From the NCBI GenBank assembly GCA_037179385.1, contig CM074187.1, positions 5,270,001 to 5,334,000 of the forward strand: DNA of 64,000 bases. Reading direction: 5' to 3'. The position numbers and the translations under genes are program-made. Origin of the DNA: Holothuria scabra. Lineage: Eukaryota > Echinodermata > Holothuroidea > Aspidochirotida > Holothuriidae. This document shows positions 24,449 to 37,100 of this stretch, one piece after another; position 1 is the stretch's first letter, and every line of letters begins with the position of its first letter. The notes beneath the pieces were generated by a model that was not told the DNA's origin, ran no database searches, and saw only the letters and a program-made list of their open reading frames with translations.

Positions 24449-25535
24449 GTGATTGGATGTGCTAAATTATGGCACCTGGTCCTGATGTACGTTAAGTACC
24501 ATAGCCTTGATAGTAAAGGAAAATTCTGCCAGCTCTATCTTATTGAATCTGAACATTGGCACATGCTCTACAGTATTAATATGAATGACCAAGTGAATGA
24601 CCAAGTGCTGGTCGAATTTTTTCAGAAAAGGAGGGTAATCGCTCCTTTTTTTCACATTCATGAGACCAGTGTACTACAGTAGATGGGCCAGACGAGCCTA
24701 GCTGGAGTATGAACAGTATACAAAAAAATGTATTGCAATTGCATGCTTTCACAGTGTATGGTAGCATGTGCAAGTTGAGTATGCATCATATGTAACTTTT
24801 GATACAGTATGCATGGAATTTTGTCTAATTCTTTGTAATAGTTTAATTTTTTTCCACCCTTCCCCTTTCTATCTAGCTAACATTTTATAAAACATGTTCG
24901 TGTTAATTTGTCATTAAACCCCATCTTACTAAATAAACTAGTAAACTAACTTTTGATCCTGTTTAGTTTGTTTCTTTCTTCCCATTATAACAGCATCCAA
25001 TATGTTGGGAACTAGTAGTGTAGTAAGCCAGCTTTGAGTTGTTACAGTGTATTTGCTGCCTTCCTAATAAAGACCTGAAGAGACTACAATCCTGCAAACC
25101 CCCTTTCAATGTTAAAATTCTTTAAATTTTGGTCCGGGCAACATTGAAATAGTGGGGAGGGGAATTTGGAAGACCAGCGAAAGTATTTGGTAGATTTGTC
25201 TACATTTGTGCCAAAGTGTCCCATCATTTCCGTCCAAGAGTACTGTGGTTACATGCTACTATGCATAGGTTTGTGCACTGTGTGTTATGGGTTGGTACTA
25301 TACTGTAGCTTTAACAGCATTTACTTAATAGAAGAGTGCATACCCTAGAGCTGTAACCTTTGACCTATAGAATAAAATGGTAAAAGATTTTCTGAACTGG
25401 TTTTTTAACGCAAAGTACTGTGCAGATTAATTATAAATGGTAACTTGAGAATTTAAAAGGTTAGAAGGCAGATTGAGGAAATCTTAAATTTAAAACAAGT
25501 TACAAAACTGGTGCTTCTGTGTACTATACAGTATT
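24449..25535. other. Unassigned intergenic stretch
   Basis: AT-rich DNA without coding signal. A poly-T/C run near 24846 is unremarkable. Confidence 0.45.
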
Positions 25536-25697
25536 TACAATCCTTCACAAAAATATATGCGGCAACCCACTCCCCACATGATTGTATTTAAGGATGCCTT
25601 GGGCTGCTACAACATTGAATGGGGGAGTGAGAGAGATGGTGACCCATTCATTGCTTGATTTCCTTGCTTTTTCCTAACATTTTTGTTGAGGATTGTA
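25536..25697. mobile_element. TA-flanked mariner-like MITE
   Basis: TACAATCCTTCACAAAAATA at the left and TTTTTGTTGAGGATTGTA at the right are inverted termini bounded by TA, as in the Tc1/mariner group. It shares CCCACTCCCCACATGATTG-like sequence, TTGGGCTGC and ATTCATTGCTTG with the copy at 63815-63958. Confidence 0.7.
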
Positions 25698-26214
25698 CAG
25701 TAGACTTACAGTAATACCCTCAGCCATCCATCAGTTTTATAAGCACTTGTACAAGAGATATTACTTCTTATCACCAAAAACATTGATAAAATGTGATAAA
25801 AATCTAAATGCTTCACATGTGTACTGTACATCATTGAAAGCCACTGTGCAACACACTTGACTCAACATACAGTACAAGACTCATTCCTGCAGCTGCTGTG
25901 TGTCATAAAGTTGATTGTGAAGTCAAAAGGTTAAATATTTTAAATAAATATCTAAGTATTAAAGTTATTTTGTTACAGTAAATAAAGTGTCAAGTAATGA
26001 AAGGACAGGTACAGAGGTGTATCATTCTGTGAAATTTAATACAGTAGTAGCAGGTTTAATCTGTCTAGACCAGGCTTCCTCAGTTAAATTTTCTGAAACA
26101 CCACATTGCTAAATGTTACTGATTTAATGTGCCACTGATTGCTGTCCTGGGGGAGGGGTATAAGGGGAGGGGGTTTTTGATTCCTTGCCATAGGCCAAGG
26201 AATCTATGCAATGG

Positions 26215-28010
26215 TGATGTTGTGCATGTGTATTTGTGTGTGTGTGTATGTGTGTGTAAGTACAGTACGTGACGCTTTGCTTGTAAACATGTCATCTCAA
26301 GAAGGGTAAGTGTGACTAACGTCATATTTGGTGTGTGGGTTGGTCATATTAGGTAGATGATCCCTATTGTTTTTGGTGGAGATTAAAGGTCATTTGGGGT
26401 CAGGAGAGGTCAAAAGGTCAAAACCTTGTAAACACAGTATCTTGAGAATGGTACATGTGACTATGCTCATATTTGATGTGTGGGTTGGTCATATTGAGTA
26501 GATGATCCCTATCGATTTTCGTGGAGGTCAAAGGTCATTTGGGGTCACGAGAGGTCAATAGGTAAATTGATCAGAAATTGCTTGTAAACACCGACACTTA
26601 CTCTTCTTGAGATACCGTGTTTTAAACACGGTATCTCAAGAAGAGTAAGTGTGACTTATCTCATATTTCATGTGTGGGTTGGCCATATTGAGTAGATGAT
26701 CCCTTCTGTTTTGGGTGGAGATCAATGGTCATTTGGGGTCACAAGAGGTCAAAAGGTCAAAACTTTGTAAACACGATATCTCAAGAATGGTACATGTGAC
26801 TATGCTCATATTCAGTGTGCAAATTGAGTAAATGATCCCTATCGATTTTCGTGGAGGTCAAAGGTCATTTGCGGTCACAAGAGGTCAAAACCTCATAAAC
26901 ACGATATCTCCAGAACAGTACATGTAACTATGCTCATATTTAGTATGTGGGTCGGTCATATTGAGTAGATAATCCCTGTTGTTTGTGGTGGAGGTCAATG
27001 GTCATTTGGGGTCAGGAGAGGTCAAAAGGTCAAAACTTAGTAAACACGATATCTCAAGAATGGTACATGTGACTATGCTCATATTCAGTGAGCAAATTGA
27101 GTAAATGATCCCTATCGATTTTCGTGGAGGTCAAAGGTCATTTGCGGTCACAAGAGGTCAAAACCTCATAAACACGATATCTCCAGAACAGTACATGTAA
27201 CTATGCTCATATTTAGTATGTGGGTCGGTCATATTGAGTAGATAATCCCTGTTGTTTGTGGTGGAGGTCAAAGGTCATTTGGGGTCAGGAGAGGTCAAAA
27301 GGTCAAAACTTAGTAAACACGATATCTCGAGAAGAGTACATGTGACTATGCTCATATTTGGTGTGTGGGTTGGTCGTATTGAGTAGATGATCCCTATTGA
27401 TTTTCGTGGAGGTCAAAGTTCATTTGGGGTCATGAGAGGTCAATAGGTAAATTGCTTAGAAATTGCTTGTAAACGCGGTATCTCAAGACGAGTAAGTGTG
27501 ACTAATGTCATACTTGGTTTGTGGGTTGGCCATATTGAGTAGATGATCCCTATTGTTTTTGGTGGAGATCTAAGGTCATTTGGGGTCACGAGTGGTCAAA
27601 AGGTCAAAACCTCATAAACATGTTATCTCCAGAACAGTACATGTAACTAAGCTCAAATTTGGTATGTGGGTCGGTCATATTGAGTAGATGATCCCTATTG
27701 TTTTTGGTGGAGGTCAAAGGTCATTTGGGGTTATGAGAGGTCAAAACTTAGTAAATACGATATCTCGAGAACGGTACATGTGACTATGCTCATATTTAGT
27801 GTGTGGGTTGGTTGCATTGAGTAGATGATCCCTATCGATTTCCGTGGAGGTCAAAGGTCATTTGGGGTCACAAGAGGTCAAAAGGTCAAACTTCGTAAAC
27901 CCAATATCTCAAGAACGGTACAGGTGACTGCGCTCATATTTAGAGTGTGGATTGGTCATATTGAGTAGATGATCCCTATTGATTTTCCCAAAGGTCAAAG
28001 TTCATTTTTC
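26215..28010 (+). repeat. Tandem array of 135-195 bp AGGTCA-rich units with leading TG microsatellite
   Basis: About twelve units, each with the order ACACGATATCTCAAGAA, GTACATGTGACTATGCTCAT, GTGTGGGTTGGTCATATTGA, GATGATCCCTAT, and GTGGAGGTCAAAGGTCATTT. Two units at about 26816-26990 recur almost unchanged at 27090-27265, a higher-order duplication near 274 bp. Related shorter arrays lie at 18.5, 21.2 and 37.6 kb, also starting with TG repeats. Non-coding. Confidence 0.88.
26594..26652. repeat. Perfect 59-bp palindrome inside the tandem array
   Basis: 29-bp arms around a single T. The left arm begins ACACTTACTCTTCTTGAGAT and the right arm is its exact reverse complement. It joins an inverted partial unit to the normal unit and could extrude as a cruciform. 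Confidence 0.92.
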
Positions 28011-30111
28011 AGCATGTTCAAAGCCTGACAAGCTTTCCTGCACAGTCTTTCAAGAAAGGTCACTTGTAGGGTCCTGTAACCTGCACATTATGGAGCCCTG
28101 TTAATTGAAAAACATTGCAAAGCAATGTCAATGTGAAAAAAGGCCTTACATTTCAGCAGCAAGGAATCACGAAGCCATTTGGCTTTCTGGTTCCTATTTA
28201 GATGGGGCTAACATGCAAAATGGTGCAAAATTTGTCCAATTTTTCTGGCCAAAATTTTTCACAAAGTTTACAGTTTTTGTGGATACAGATAACGTTGAAT
28301 CGACAAAGCACTGACTCTAATGAATGTAAACAGTGACTGTGATTTTAATTTCTTGTGAGAACAAATAGGGCATTACAGTATCCTTGTTGGTATATGTGAC
28401 ATCAGTCTGTGGGAAGTATTAGATTTATTTACCGTACCTATTTTTGAGACAGAACAATTCTTGTCAAAAAAGTTATGCAAAAGTTAAATTTTTCAATATT
28501 CATCCAGTAAATTTGTGCACCACTTCAAACCCAGTTGCACACCACAAGACTAGTGGTGTGCGTGCCGCTCTTTAATGAAGCCTGGTGTAGACCCTCCTGA
28601 CCTGCAGTCATTTTGATTCCCCATCTACTTAATTGCACAGTTGAATTTTAGTTGCCCACTGTACTAAACGAATTTTTCCAAAGTAAAGTACTGTATTGGT
28701 GTGAAAAGAATTCACTGACGTAGCAAATTTATTACACGTTGTTACAGTAACTTAGGGGTTGGACAAATGCACGATTTTGCGGACCAAAAAACGCTGAGCC
28801 CATTATTTGCTTAAGTAACAGTACTAGCTTGTTCATAGTTTCAATGCAGATGCAAAAGTTCCGTTAGGATTTATTTTTGGAACATACACAATTCGAAACA
28901 ACTCCTCACAACTCATCTGTCAAATAATGAGAATATACTGTAGCTGCGGTACATGTGCACATCGAACTTTATGGATATTTCAAGAAACCTACCTATTTAT
29001 ATGCGTTGGAAGTGCATAAGGTTACCTTGATGGAAATTGACAGTAATAAAGGAAGTCTAGCCTTGAAACTGTACATAGCCTTGTATGCCTGTACTTCTCT
29101 ACCCTACTTGTACACTGTCTGCGTGGCTGAAAGTTTTGCAAAGATCAAGTTGTATCGCCCGAATCATTGAGAAATAGTCTCACACCCTCCAAGCAAAAGC
29201 CTCACACCCTCCACTTTAATTACACATCATCTTTATTTGCAGTCTCACGTTGATCCAGCTTACACTACAGTAGCTGTACGCACTGGCATTCGTGTTAACT
29301 TGTACCAGGGAGTTGTATACATGTGTGAATCAGTCGAACTACGCTATTTTGGGAATTACCTACATAGTTTATTCAATTTGAAAAGTCCCATTGACTTAAC
29401 CATGTAAAAGTTGGATGAAATAATGTTCACAAGAACAGCCCATTGGTAATATTTTCAATACTTAACCTTATGAAAATCATTTGAAAAGAAATGAAAATAT
29501 TGATCTTTCCAAATTGACAAAGCAAATATATGTACATTGGTATTAACATAGAAATGGGATTGTAAAAACCTTGATATATTTCATTGGTTGTAATACAAAT
29601 TGCAACATTCACAGTTGCTTTCACTGTACCTTGCACCAGCAGCTGCTCTCCACAACAAATAACTAGTGCTACTGTAGGTGTGCTCAGGCTACGGGGATAT
29701 GCAAACTGATAATGATAGGCTTTGCGATCGCTGATAAGAACCAGAAATTCGACGTGTGTACGATGATGCGTGATGCATACAGCCTACTTGCAAGCTTTAT
29801 TTCTTAAAGACACACGCAGTTGTAGGTTGGTTGGATTTTCCATAACTTGGGCTTAAATATTTTTGTTTTTGGGGGGAATGGGGTGGAAAAATTGTCCCTT
29901 TGGTAAATTTAAAAAAAAAACCTGTTTAATCCAAAAAATGCAACTGCACCACAAGAAATGTGATTGGGTATGTCCAATCCCTATAGAAGCTGAACAAGCC
30001 TGGGTCTTGTACCATTTTGTTATTGGCCATGAGTTTGATGTTAGCTAGTTACATGGAGTTTAACGACCCACTTTCTAACTAATTGGTTTAGGTCAAACTG
30101 ACGACCTTTTT
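28011..30111. other. Unassigned intergenic stretch
   Basis: No coding region longer than 71 residues, none recognisable. Nothing repeated was noticed. Confidence 0.45.
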
Positions 30112-30286
30112 CCAATTTGGGCTCACTGCTTTGTTTCCCCACTCCGTTGCTTATGGTTAGCATCAAGCACAATGAGAGAAGGTTTATTTCTAAAGTCTTT
30201 GGTATGACTTGGCCAGGACTTGAACTCTGGCCCTGGGCTACACTTTAGATGCTCAAACCACTTGACCATGCAGTTGGGTCTTTTTC
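30112..30286 (-). mobile_element. tRNA-derived SINE, copy 3
   Basis: On the minus strand: ACTGCATGGTCAAGTGGTTT (A-box-like) and AGAGTTCAAGTCCTGG (a good B-box), followed by AAGTCATACCAAAGACTTTA and the conserved tail ending AGTGAGCCC. This copy has the clearest RNA polymerase III box B of the three. Confidence 0.7.
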
Positions 30287-31429
30287 AGCCTTGACATGTT
30301 CTTTGTAAGCCTGCATGTATGTTTGACGGTGCATATGTTCAGTGAAATAATACATAAAATTGCTACTGAATATTAATCATCGACCTGAATCAGAACTCCA
30401 TGACTTGTGGATGAATTGACATACTGTATATAAAGTGCCCATGTGGGCAGGAGTGCCAAGCCAGTACAGTATTGTTTAAAAAGAGTGGGGGGAGGCTGGC
30501 TTGGTAGTTGGACAAGGCAGGCAGGCAGGCATCAGTCACTCAGAGCAAAAATAGGTTTGAGGACATGAAATGTAGCTGTTGTCATGATCTGTTTGCTTTA
30601 AATATTAAGAAATTCAGGGTCCAGGTATGATTGATTGATTTTGGTGTTTTTAACAATATAGTTAGTTGTCTTGAAACCATGAATCAACAAAGTAAAATTG
30701 ATTATCAGTTATTCCTCGACGTGCAGTCTTGAAGTAAACAGACTTCAAGTGGTAGTATTTCAGTAAAAAGGGTAAGTACATATACATTAGCAAGAAGTGT
30801 TATCCAAATGGAATAAAAAATGGTCTGTTTACTGTACCTTTTAGATGGTCCAGTAGGCAGGAATAGGTTACTGATACAAAACAAAATTGTATTCAATATT
30901 AGTGATGTTTTAGTTCTGGTCTACTGTAGGCTAGGGTGACATATGTATAAGTGCAGCTTTGATGTGTAGATTTCTTTTTTATTATTCAACAGCTAAATCA
31001 TTAAGCTAACAATGGAAGCACAGGTAACCAGCAGTATATGTATATTTTGTTTATTTCTTTCACCCATTTGCAACTATATCATGTACACATTCAGCAACTA
31101 CCATGCGCATGTGGAATAAACAAGTGATTGGTACTAGAGTTCTTAGTGTGCTACTAACTAGAATGGGGGCAGAAATTGGTTTTCAGGGTTGTGAACTTTA
31201 TACTTGAGTTAGACTTACACATTCTCTTATTTATATTGGAGAGGTGGGTTGAATCTATGTACAGTACTACCCTGAACATCTTGCATGTTACGCACAAAGC
31301 TAAACATGTCCTTAAGTCTGATATGTATCATGAACTAAATCATGAAGCACAACCATACTGTATTTGTAGAGCATCATTTATCACATATCTGGACTCCCAC
31401 TGGACATGGAAAACCAGGAAACTTATAAA

Positions 31430-31624
31430 CAGGGCTGGAAAAAATGTAAATTTCCCTGCAAGCATATCAATTTCCCATCAAGCAAATTAAAATTTCCCAG
31501 CAAGCAAATCAAAATTTCCCAAAGACTTTGCCTATTTACATATACAAAAGTAGTCAAATTTCCTTCCAAATACCAAAATTTCCCTGCAATGAGCTTCCCA
31601 CATTGCTGGTTTTTTCAAGCCATG
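31430..31624. mobile_element. Second copy of the hAT-like AAATTT MITE
   Basis: Starts CAGGGCTGGAAAAAATG and ends GGTTTTTTCAAGCCATG. Flanks CTTATAAA and CTCATGAA agree at six of eight bases, a decayed 8-bp duplication. The interior has several CCCAGCAAGCAAATCAAAAT-like units. It is inverted relative to the copy at 14.5 kb. Confidence 0.68.
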
Positions 31625-33930
31625 CTCATGAAATTTTATATTTACCTTTTTCAGGCTTTGAAAGTCACAGTTAAAGTATCAATTTGCATTTATAGTCATG
31701 GAAGTGCATGGAATGCCAAAAGTTTCATGTTTTGGAAAATTCCTTTTCTTGAGCGACCTTATTTTGTCTCTTTGTCTGTAAAAAACAAACAAAAAATTAA
31801 TTCTGTACAATAGGTCTGGAAGGCCTGGTCATGGAAAAGTCATGGGGTACATGTTGTTTAAGGTCATGGAAAGTCATGGAATTGCAAATGAGAAAAAAAG
31901 TGAAAGAACCCTTTGTGGAAAATTGTCAAGGAGAGTAACTGTACACTTCAAAATAACCTCATGGTATTATAGTTAAATAGACATTACTGTAAGTACATCT
32001 GTGTAAAGATAGATTGCAGGTGAAGGAATGTTGATCATTAATATTTATAGATAGGGTGGAACCATAAAACCACCTCCTTATCACATTGACCTTCACTTTT
32101 TGTTTCATTCACATTTACCTCCATTGCACTCCTATTTTAAGAATAGGTAGGTTAACTAGCAGAGCAGCATGAGATTAAGTGTTACAACAAACAGTGTTTC
32201 CACTGAGCTGCAATAAACCCAAATTTGACCCCCAAAACTGTCAAATTGATGCACTGATATCTGCTGGAAAAAGTGAAAAAAGGAGGGTTTGATTTTTGTT
32301 TCGAAATTTACAGTGTGAACAGCACTGTACCCTACAGTATGTATCCACATGTTCCACAATTTAACAAAAATTTCAAGGAAGTCATATTTTCTCGTATTGA
32401 GTGTATTGACCCTATGAATACTGTATTGTCTTAGAGGAAACACTGATGACAAAGCACACCGTCGGGAATAAGGAGTAGTGGAAGTAGAGTTGGGAGATGG
32501 TATGTCTTAAAAATTTTTCACCCACCAGTAATTTTATACTGTGACAAGACTCAGTACTGTAGGCTGAGATATTCAAATTAAATTTTAATGTCTGCAACAT
32601 TTCAACTTTTCTCCTTGCTTGCCCTTCAGTTCCAAAGAGAAAATATTGTCTGTTACTGTACATCTCTACCTGAGTAGATGTTTAAGTGCAATAACCTGCT
32701 CAAACTTAAAATTTGCTAAACTTCAGGCTACGTCTGATACATGATACTGTACAGTAGGACAAATTGGAAGTGCAAGACATTCTCCAGGTAAAAACTCCCT
32801 GGTTAAATGTAGTTTAGATGCAAATTATGTGTGCACTTTGCAGGACCTGTCTGATACTGAGATCTGCTCATCCCATCCTATTTGCTTGGTTGAAGTTTTT
32901 ATTTGTCAAAATGTATCACCAATTGTTAGAGACAGAGGATATTTTAAAATAAATTAAAGTTTATACTACAGCCTCATCTTTGAGTACCTAGGCATTTAGG
33001 CAACACAGTGAGGAATATTTTCAGGAGTTATAATGTCTTTCATGCTTTTCAAATTGTATTTCCATTTTACAGTATGTCACACATGTAGTCCTAGTATACA
33101 TATCATCATTTAACATTCTAATAATCTGCTGCTATCCTTAGACCAGCTACAGTACAGTATGCCTAACCTGTACAGAAACAATTTTTTTACATACATTTGC
33201 ATTGTCCCTGTGTCTCCCTTAAGCAGGATGCTAATTAATAATTGGTACGAACATTTTAATCTACTCTGATGCAAATATCAATTATTAAAACAGATTATTG
33301 GTTTAATTGTTATTAAATATTTCATATTTGTCTGTGCTGGTATGACATCCATTGTGTAGATGTGTATCAAAGGTGCTAAATGAACTAGATTCTTTTTAAG
33401 ATAAGATTAGGATAATTAATTGGTGGATAATTGAGTAAGATCGTCTGTTCCTTTATATAATGATTAGTTCACCATTCTGCTGCAGTTAATAGTGTAATGC
33501 TGCAGCCATACTACAACGAGTTGTTGGATCCCAGTTTTGTGAGTTTTCAATTTAAATCTTCTCCATCTCTGCTCCGAAAGAGCTAAAAATTTTGTCAATT
33601 GGTTTGCATCAGAGGTCTATGAAAATGAAATGTGTATTGGTTTTTTTTTTTGATGGTGTTACACAGACAGGCAGCTTTTATCTAAATATGCATAGTGTCA
33701 TCAAAGCTGTGTGTCATTGTAACATCAAGAAATAAGAAGTATAAATGCAATTTTCATAGTCCTGTCACAAATGGTATATGTACACAGGTTGAAAAATTTT
33801 AGATTCTTTCCGGCCAGAGAAGGAGATTTCACTAAAACTGACAAAAATTGGATTGGAATCCGATCCGAATTCATTGTGGTTTGACCATGGCTTAAGCAAC
33901 ATATATTGGGAAATAACACTCTTTAAATTG
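31625..33930. other. PKM: Region upstream of pyruvate kinase exon 1
   Basis: No coding exon is seen. GTCATGGAAAAGTCATGG-type short repeats occur at about 31820-31880. A non-coding first exon and promoter of pyruvate kinase could lie here or farther upstream, but I see no decisive TATA or initiator. Confidence 0.35.
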
Positions 33931-33978
33931 ATTTTTCAATGTCAGGTTACTTCAGAAGAAAAAATTACGGTAGAAGAA
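33931..33978 (+). other. PKM: Probable splice acceptor and 5' part of pyruvate kinase exon 1
   Basis: A T-rich tract ending in GTCAG at 33945 looks like a 3' splice site. From 33946 the frame to the ATG at 33979 is open and reads VTSEEKITVEE. Either this is 5' UTR joined to an upstream non-coding exon, or the protein begins in an upstream exon and is longer. Without transcript data I cannot choose. No promoter could be placed. Confidence 0.5.
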
Positions 33979-34138
33979 ATGTCTAAGCGACAGCATCGTG
34001 ATAGTGAGAGTGAGCACTACTTTCAAGTGGCCCAGTACAAGGTGGTGGTTGCCAACACTTTTCTGGACCACAATAGTAAGCTACACATTGATGACAGACC
34101 TGGCAATGTACGCAATACAGGAATCATTTGTACAATTG
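33979..34138 (+). CDS. PKM: Pyruvate kinase coding exon 1 (residues 1-54)
   Basis: Begins at the ATG of [10 protein letters not shown] and ends one base into the Gly54 codon before a GTAGGT donor. It contains the conserved [10 protein letters not shown] stretch that opens the catalytic A domain. The first 25 residues are variable N-terminal tail, as usual in animal pyruvate kinases. The true exon probably begins at 33946, after a pyrimidine-rich AG acceptor. Confidence 0.93.
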
Positions 34139-37100
34139 GTAGGTATCTTTCAACTTCAATTCTGTATAAAAAATATTTGGGTAAAGACCCTCCCCCTCCA
34201 CCTCCCCTGCAGTTGGTTGCATTGGTATTTTTTCCCTTGCTTGTTGTGTGGAATCATAGCTCATGGTGTGTGATACAGTACTTATAGCTCTTGACAAAAT
34301 GACAAACTAAGTTTGTAAATGTTAGCAACCTTTTTGGGCTCTAGAATCATGTTTACATCTGTTGATCTACCACGCTTACTGAAATTTGGACATGGTTCTG
34401 TATCAATTCTGGAGGCAAAGAAATCTGAATTCACCTGACCCACTCAAATGGGAACATGACTCACGCTACCATATTTTTCAGGCATGATGTTTCCTGCCAT
34501 TCAAAACAAAGCTAAAGATGGGGTGCATGATTTGTCTAACAGAATTTGTTCATAAGTTATGCCTCTCACTTGTTTTATTGATCAGATGTAGTTACAGTAC
34601 TGTTTAAGGCATTTGTCTGAATGAGTGTGTATGACTTATATTGTGTAAGGTTCAGGGAGAGCTTACGTGTATATAAAATATGCTTCCCACTTGGTACTGT
34701 AGAGTATTCATAGAAATACTCATTAAAGCAGTTCAAGATAAATGTCATCCAGTACTGTAATAAACCTGGGGTGGTAGAGTGGAATGCTGCCGCATGCAAA
34801 AGTATAGACAACAAATATACTGAATTGTACTTACTCTTACCAGTAAGTAGCAATAAGGCCACATTTATGTTCATCAGCAAGCAGCTTGCAGAATTACGGT
34901 ACCAGATGGTGGTAATCCTCAATTAGACACTGCAGCATGCATTGTTGCAATGAGTATTGAAGAAACATTTTGGTAATTTAGAAGTATATATTTTAGACTA
35001 CCATACCATTTTTCTTTGCACAGATTAAAGAAAAATCCCTCTCTGTTTTGCTCTTTATCACCAGGCCCTGCATCAAGGAGTGTTGACACTCTGAAGACTA
35101 TGATCAAGAATGGTATGAATGTTGCAAGGTTGAACTTTTCTCATGGAGACCATGAGGTAGGAAGATGGAAACCTCAGTCATAAATCTTTCAGTGCTAAAG
35201 GCACATAGGCATGCCAGCTTAATATTTCTAGTGTGTGGACAGGGATAATTTTTTCCCTTTATTTAGAATTGTTTACGAACTTGCACTGCGAAAAAGGGCA
35301 TTATTTAATTTTGGGGGCTTCTCATCTGTCCAAATTGGTCCACTATGTTTGCCTTAAGTAGGATGACATTTGAATCCCCCCCCCCTCCACACACACACAC
35401 CCTCACCCTGCCTTGTAAGCTTATGGGCAGACAGGTACAGTATGTTTGTCCTCTCTTACCATACATGTTTATTTCTTCAGGCTGATACATCCACCCAGAA
35501 TGGATACTGTTATTGACACATCTGCTGCCTTTCTTTTCTGCAATGTTAAAACTAACATGAAACTACCCTACAATCTCAACTATACTAAACATGCTAGATA
35601 ATTGACTTTGCAAGTGAGAGCCCCTTGACAATTTAAGGGTTCCATGGCTGAATAGAATTTGATTTATATGTTAATTGTAACTAACACTATTGTAAATACA
35701 GCTATTGTACTGAGTGTTGTTGAGACTCCTTACAAATACCCACATCTTTGGAAATAAAGATTGAGAGCTCTAAAACAAAGGTCTAATGCCAAAAAAAAAC
35801 AGCATTACAATTGCTAAATTGTTGCGTGAATGCTAGTTTAGAATCTTACAACAGAGAAGATGCAATAAGGGTAAAATGTAAAGGATTAGCAAAAGAAATG
35901 CCCACCCTCTCCAGCATTCCACATCATAATTCTGTAAAGCTTTCTAGAATATTTACGCATGATAGAACTGAAAAAAGAGGTATATTCTTAGAATAGTTGG
36001 AGGTTTAATCACAGATATTCAGTTACATGGGTGGAAAAACATGGGATGCTGAGAGTCCCTTTGGAAATTTTGCTATATTTTGCTTTTGGGGGGATGCTGT
36101 GGCAATTGAGAGAAAATTTGCACCATTTCTACATGAAATATACAGTTTTTAAGATATTGGGGGAATTTTTCTCCCTTCCCAGGAAGTGAAGCTTTTCGAG
36201 CCCTGATCAATAATCTGTCACTGGTTCGGAAAGCATTGGTTTGGTAATACATCCATACACCTTAAGGGTTATGCAAGCACAGCAGAACCTGATGTATTTG
36301 TGAAGCAAGTAAGTGCTAGATATCCTAAATGTCCAACAAACAGAGTTGACAGTGAAAACTTTCACATGTTGGTCAGGTCATCCATCCTGCCAGGCTTCTA
36401 GATTCTACCAGCCCTGCTTTTGGTCCCATCTTGTGTCCAGGCCTAAGGATGCAGTATGTGGTCTGTTAGGAGCAATAGGGAATGCCAAGATGCACACCTG
36501 TGATATACTGAGACTGGTTAGCAGAATAAATGCTGTTTTATTTTAAATATATGTTGAAAGAAACTTTGTTCTTCTCTTTAATGAAAGTCTAATTTCTCTC
36601 TCTCTCTAGTATCATGCAGGAACAATAAAAAATGTACGACAGGCAGAAGAAAGTTTTGAATTCTGTCCCTGCATCGGAATTGCCCTGGATACTAAAGGAC
36701 CAGAAATACGAACTGGCTTGCTTTCAGGGGTAAGATAAGAAAAATTTATCCAGTTTTTTTTCCAAAAACATTTTTCTCGCCTGTCTGAGAGGTTGGGAGC
36801 TTAATGATGTGGCGAGGGTGTCTCAGTGCTTTTGTTTGTGCCAAATACACACAGTCAAGATTTTGGCTCTAAGTAGATTGGTTGCGGTTCATGTGACAAT
36901 TATATTGAAATCTTTATTTACGCAAGTGTGCTGTCAGTGGTATCCTACAGCACCTGCTGGACTTCTGGTATTCCATAACAAATAATTCTAAGTCAAGAAT
37001 TGATCAAGACTTGGCCAAAAATTTGCACAACAGGAAAGTGAGCACAAAGCTTTCCCATGTGGCAGAGGCCCTCAATTTGAGTGAAGGTTATTTTTTTTCT

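Noticed and set aside
26215..28010. CRISPR-like array
   Set aside because: Units are 135-195 bp and related throughout, with no short constant repeat and unique spacers; the DNA is eukaryotic.
33853..34287. 144-codon frame taken as a single-exon gene
   Set aside because: Only 33979-34138 matches pyruvate kinase; the rest is intron on both sides, shown by splice sites and loss of similarity.
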